In this document: positions 3,463-5,830 of the stretch, in pieces
Layout of the letters: the number at the start of each line of letters is the position of its first letter
Position numbering within the stretch: the first letter of the stretch is position 1
NCBI GenBank assembly: GCA_016840245.1
Contig: JAEOST010000573.1
Coordinates: 1-5,830 of the forward strand
Length of the DNA stretch: 5,830 nucleotides
Source of the DNA: Candidatus Thorarchaeota archaeon
Lineage (GTDB): Archaea; Asgardarchaeota; Thorarchaeia; Thorarchaeales; Thorarchaeaceae
Direction of reading: 5' to 3'
Notes under the pieces: generated by a model
Databases searched by the model: none
Told to the model about the DNA's origin: nothing
The model's input: the letters and a program-made list of their open reading frames with translations, nothing else
Position numbers and translations under genes: made by a program

Positions 3463-5830
3463 GATAATGGGCAGCTCAATAAGGAATGACGCTCCGGTTT
3501 CAAACTCGCTTTCAACTAGAGAGATTTTACCGTCATAGGCGTTTAGTACCTGTCTGGCGAGGTAAAGACCAAGTCCACCAGAACCTGTAGAGACTCCTTT
3601 CTTGAAAAGGTGTTCTTGAATACTCTCTGGAATTCCCGGACCATCATCGGAGATTCTCACATGTAGAACACCATTAATCCGTGTCACCTTCAGAATGACT
3701 TCTACTGATTCACCCCCATATTCAGCTGTATTTCGAATGAGGTTCTCGAAGACCATCGGTAGGAGACGTCCAGCTGCGACCTCAACTGTCCCCACGTCTT
3801 CATCGACTTCCATTGAGACCCTGAGGTTTGGATGGGCAATTCTCGCCCGATCAACTATCTGTGTTAGTAATGTCACCATTCTATGATCTACAAGATCTTG
3901 TCTGAATGCAAATGTGCGTAATAGTAATCCAGTTCGCTCAGCAACAGCACGAAGAGACTCGAGCATTCTACCTGCATCTGGATTCTGTCTCTGCAAATGT
4001 GCTTCTGCCATGTCTGCATACTGCATCATCAGTTGCAGATCGTTTCCTATATCATGTTGGAGTAGGGTAGCGTAAAGCTCAAGTTCACGTTGATGTCGAG
4101 TACTTTCGTCTTCAGCTCGTCTTCTCGAGGTTACATCAATAAAGGTTGCTTGCAATGTTTTTTGCCCTTCCCACTCAATAGTTCTCCCTGCCAGTTCAAC
4201 CCAAATATACATGCCATCTCTTCTTCTAACCCTAACCTCGATAAACGGACGTATATTCACGCTCTCCAATGTGCGAGATAAGGAACTCAAAACTTCCTCC
4301 CTGTCTTCAGGATGAATTAAGTCCATAATCTCTTCACCTGAAAAGTTTACAATCTCTTCGTAGTTGTAACCTGTGATGGACTGCATTGTCTTATTTGCAA
4401 AGACAATTTTCGGAGGAATTCCGAATGTGATGATAATTCCTTGAGCTGAACTCTCAATTAGAGTCTTGTATCTTCTCTCTGAGTCTTTCAAAGCCTTTTG
4501 AGATGCTAACCTGTAGGAGATATCTCTCGCTGTAGCGATTATTTCCACTGGGTTTCCTTCTGAGTCTTTGAGTAATGAACTGTTGACCTCAACCGGAATG
4601 GTTGACCCATCTGTTCTCCTGAGATTGAAGTTTAATCCTCTTTGAATTCCTGTTTCTCTGGTAGATGCAAGAGCTTCAATAGCGTCGTCGAATTCATCAT
4701 GCTCAATTACTTCAATTATAAATCTCCCCAAAACGTCTTGCTCATCATCCGACCCATACATCTCAAGAGCTCGCTGATTTACCATGGTAAACCTGCCTAG
4801 CAAGTCGGTAACAAAAAATGCGTCTGGTGAAATGTCGAGAACAGTCCTATTTCGTATTTCACTCTCAACCAATAATTGCTCAGCCTTCTTTCTCTCTAGG
4901 ATGTTTCCAATCATTCTAGCAAATGTAGCAAAGAATTGTATGTCCCCTTCTGCCAAAGACTTTCTGTCGCGATGCATTAGTTGAATGATACCTAACTTCT
5001 CATTACTCGTAGAACTAGGCACAGCCCATGTTATTGCGGTCTGTATTCCTAAATCTTGTACAATCCTCTTTTGTCCGAATACTGGATGATTACTCATATC
5101 TTCTATGAACAAACCTTCGCCAGTTCGAGCAACTGTAGATACCATTGAGATTTCATCATCAATTGATCTTTCTCTGATGTATGACTCTCTTATCTTATCA
5201 TCTATCCCAAATGCTGCTATTGGTCTGACTAACTTCTGATCTATTTCAAAAAGACCAAAGGTTCCAATGTCATATTGCAGTATATCCATTAAGCCCTTGA
5301 GCGATTGTCCACAAAATTCAGCGATACTTGTAGGTCTCATAGCTGCTTCCGCAATAATTCGAAACGCAGTCTGTTCACTCTCTCGTGCTCGTTCTGCTAA
5401 TTTGCGATTTGTGATGTCAAGAAGGATTACTTGAATGGCAGAGGCTCCTTCATACTCAACCTGTTGAGTGAATGTTTCAACATACTTGGTGGCTCCATCC
5501 CTCGCTATAAAACGAAATTCTGCCTGTTTTCCAAATTCTCCCTTTTCCTTTACTTCTGAAAATAGAGAGAGAGCTAATTGTAAATCGTCTGGATGAATAT
5601 ACGAAAAGCCGTCTTCTATTGAATATCTACCCCTTTCCTCAACTGGCACCCCTATTATTTCTAAAGCCCTCGGGTTGATGTAGACTATTCCATCATCATT
5701 GAGAACTACGATTCCCTCGAGTAATTTCTCAAGAAAGACACGTTGTTTATGTTCACTTTCAGAAAGGGCTTGTTCAGTACGTATCTTCTCAATTGCAGAT
5801 GCAAGCATATTCACAACAGTTTCAAAGAAT
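3457..5830 (-). CDS. PAS-GAF-PAS-PAS sensor histidine kinase, N-terminus beyond right edge
   Basis: At least 790 codons of a soluble multi-sensor histidine kinase. Numbering below uses the GTG at 5814 as residue 1, only as a ruler. The order is PAS with PAC (about 28-138), GAF (149-310), PAS (319-437), PAS with PAC (445-567), histidine-phosphoacceptor domain (575-640) and HATPase (685-783). Kinase motifs seen are the H-box LLQHDIGNDLQ with phospho-acceptor His587, the N-box FENLIRNTAEYG (Asn691, Asn695), the G1 box DDGPGIP (723-729), the F-box LFKKG (736-740), and the G2 box GSGGLGL (744-750); all look intact. The HDIxND H-box is common in archaeal kinases. No membrane helix is visible, so it senses cytoplasmic or diffusible signals. 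The frame stays open to the window edge. The last visible residues, FFETVVNMLASAIEKIRTEQ, resemble the tail of the internal GAF domain (FFATFARMIGNILERKKAEQ), so another GAF probably lies upstream and the GTG is not the real start. No response regulator is in the window. Confidence 0.93.
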   Translation of the reverse strand, partial: FFETVVNMLASAIEKIRTEQALSESEHKQRVFLEKLLEGIVVLNDDGIVYINPRALEIIGVPVEERGRYSIEDGFSYIHPDDLQLALSLFSEVKEKGEFGKQAEFRFIARDGATKYVETFTQQVEYEGASAIQVILLDITNRKLAERARESEQTAFRIIAEAAMRPTSIAEFCGQSLKGLMDILQYDIGTFGLFEIDQKLVRPIAAFGIDDKIRESYIRERSIDDEISMVSTVARTGEGLFIEDMSNHPVFGQKRIVQDLGIQTAITWAVPSSTSNEKLGIIQLMHRDRKSLAEGDIQFFATFARMIGNILERKKAEQLLVESEIRNRTVLDISPDAFFVTDLLGRFTMVNQRALEMYGSDDEQDVLGRFIIEVIEHDEFDDAIEALASTRETGIQRGLNFNLRRTDGSTIPVEVNSSLLKDSEGNPVEIIATARDISYRLASQKALKDSERRYKTLIESSAQGIIITFGIPPKIVFANKTMQSITGYNYEEIVNFSGEEIMDLIHPEDREEVLSSLSRTLESVNIRPFIEVRVRRRDGMYIWVELAGRTIEWEGQKTLQATFIDVTSRRRAEDESTRHQRELELYATLLQHDIGNDLQLMMQYADMAEAHLQRQNPDAGRMLESLRAVAERTGLLLRTFAFRQDLVDHRMVTLLTQIVDRARIAHPNLRVSMEVDEDVGTVEVAAGRLLPMVFENLIRNTAEYGGESVEVILKVTRINGVLHVRISDDGPGIPESIQEHLFKKGVSTGSGGLGLYLARQVLNAYDGKISLVESEFETGASFLIELPIIP

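Noticed and set aside
5809..5814. GTG at 5814 as the true start of the histidine kinase
   Set aside because: The frame continues without a stop to the edge, and the residues before it match the end of a GAF domain.
3457..5830. Plus-strand open frames of 63-66 codons within the kinase gene (3695-3886, 4090-4281, 4784-4984)
   Set aside because: All lie antisense to well-conserved kinase domains and lack ribosome binding sites or recognisable products.

Overview
The window reads as a piece of an archaeal chromosome, with six protein-coding genes and no RNA gene, insertion sequence or CRISPR array that I can see. The archaeal call rests on TATA-like boxes in the intergenic gaps, GGTGA-type ribosome binding sites placed 6 nt before ATG, and an H-box of the HDIxND kind in the histidine kinase, a form common in archaeal kinases. 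The 24-residue leucine-rich-repeat protein at the left edge is reminiscent of the LRR proteins abundant in Asgard archaea (Thorarchaeota/Lokiarchaeota style). That lineage is a guess; no marker gene here settles it.

Layout. At the left edge, on the minus strand, is the N-terminal ~218 residues of a leucine-rich-repeat protein that runs out of the window. Upstream of it (higher coordinates, same strand) is a two-gene operon: a four-helix, methionine-rich membrane protein (1153-1533), then a DsrE-like protein (775-1137), closed by a hairpin plus U-tract terminator near 722-755. Divergent from that operon, on the plus strand, is a TusA-type sulfur carrier (1708-1947). Next, on the minus strand, comes a 135-residue protein I do not recognise (2070-2477). 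It is divergent from a Nif3/DUF34-family protein (2625-3455). The right 40% is the C-terminal part of a large PAS-GAF-PAS-PAS histidine kinase on the minus strand (3457 to the right edge). Its true N-terminus lies outside the window.

How the genes may work together. TusA and DsrE-like proteins are known partners in cysteine-persulfide relay. Their divergent placement here, with a small membrane protein co-transcribed with the DsrE-like gene, suggests a compact sulfur-trafficking module in which the membrane protein is a candidate channel or anchor. That is inference from context. The Nif3-like protein and the kinase have no evident link to the module. They converge with only one base between their stop codons, inside a perfect inverted repeat. 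Intergenic gaps are all shorter than 180 bp.
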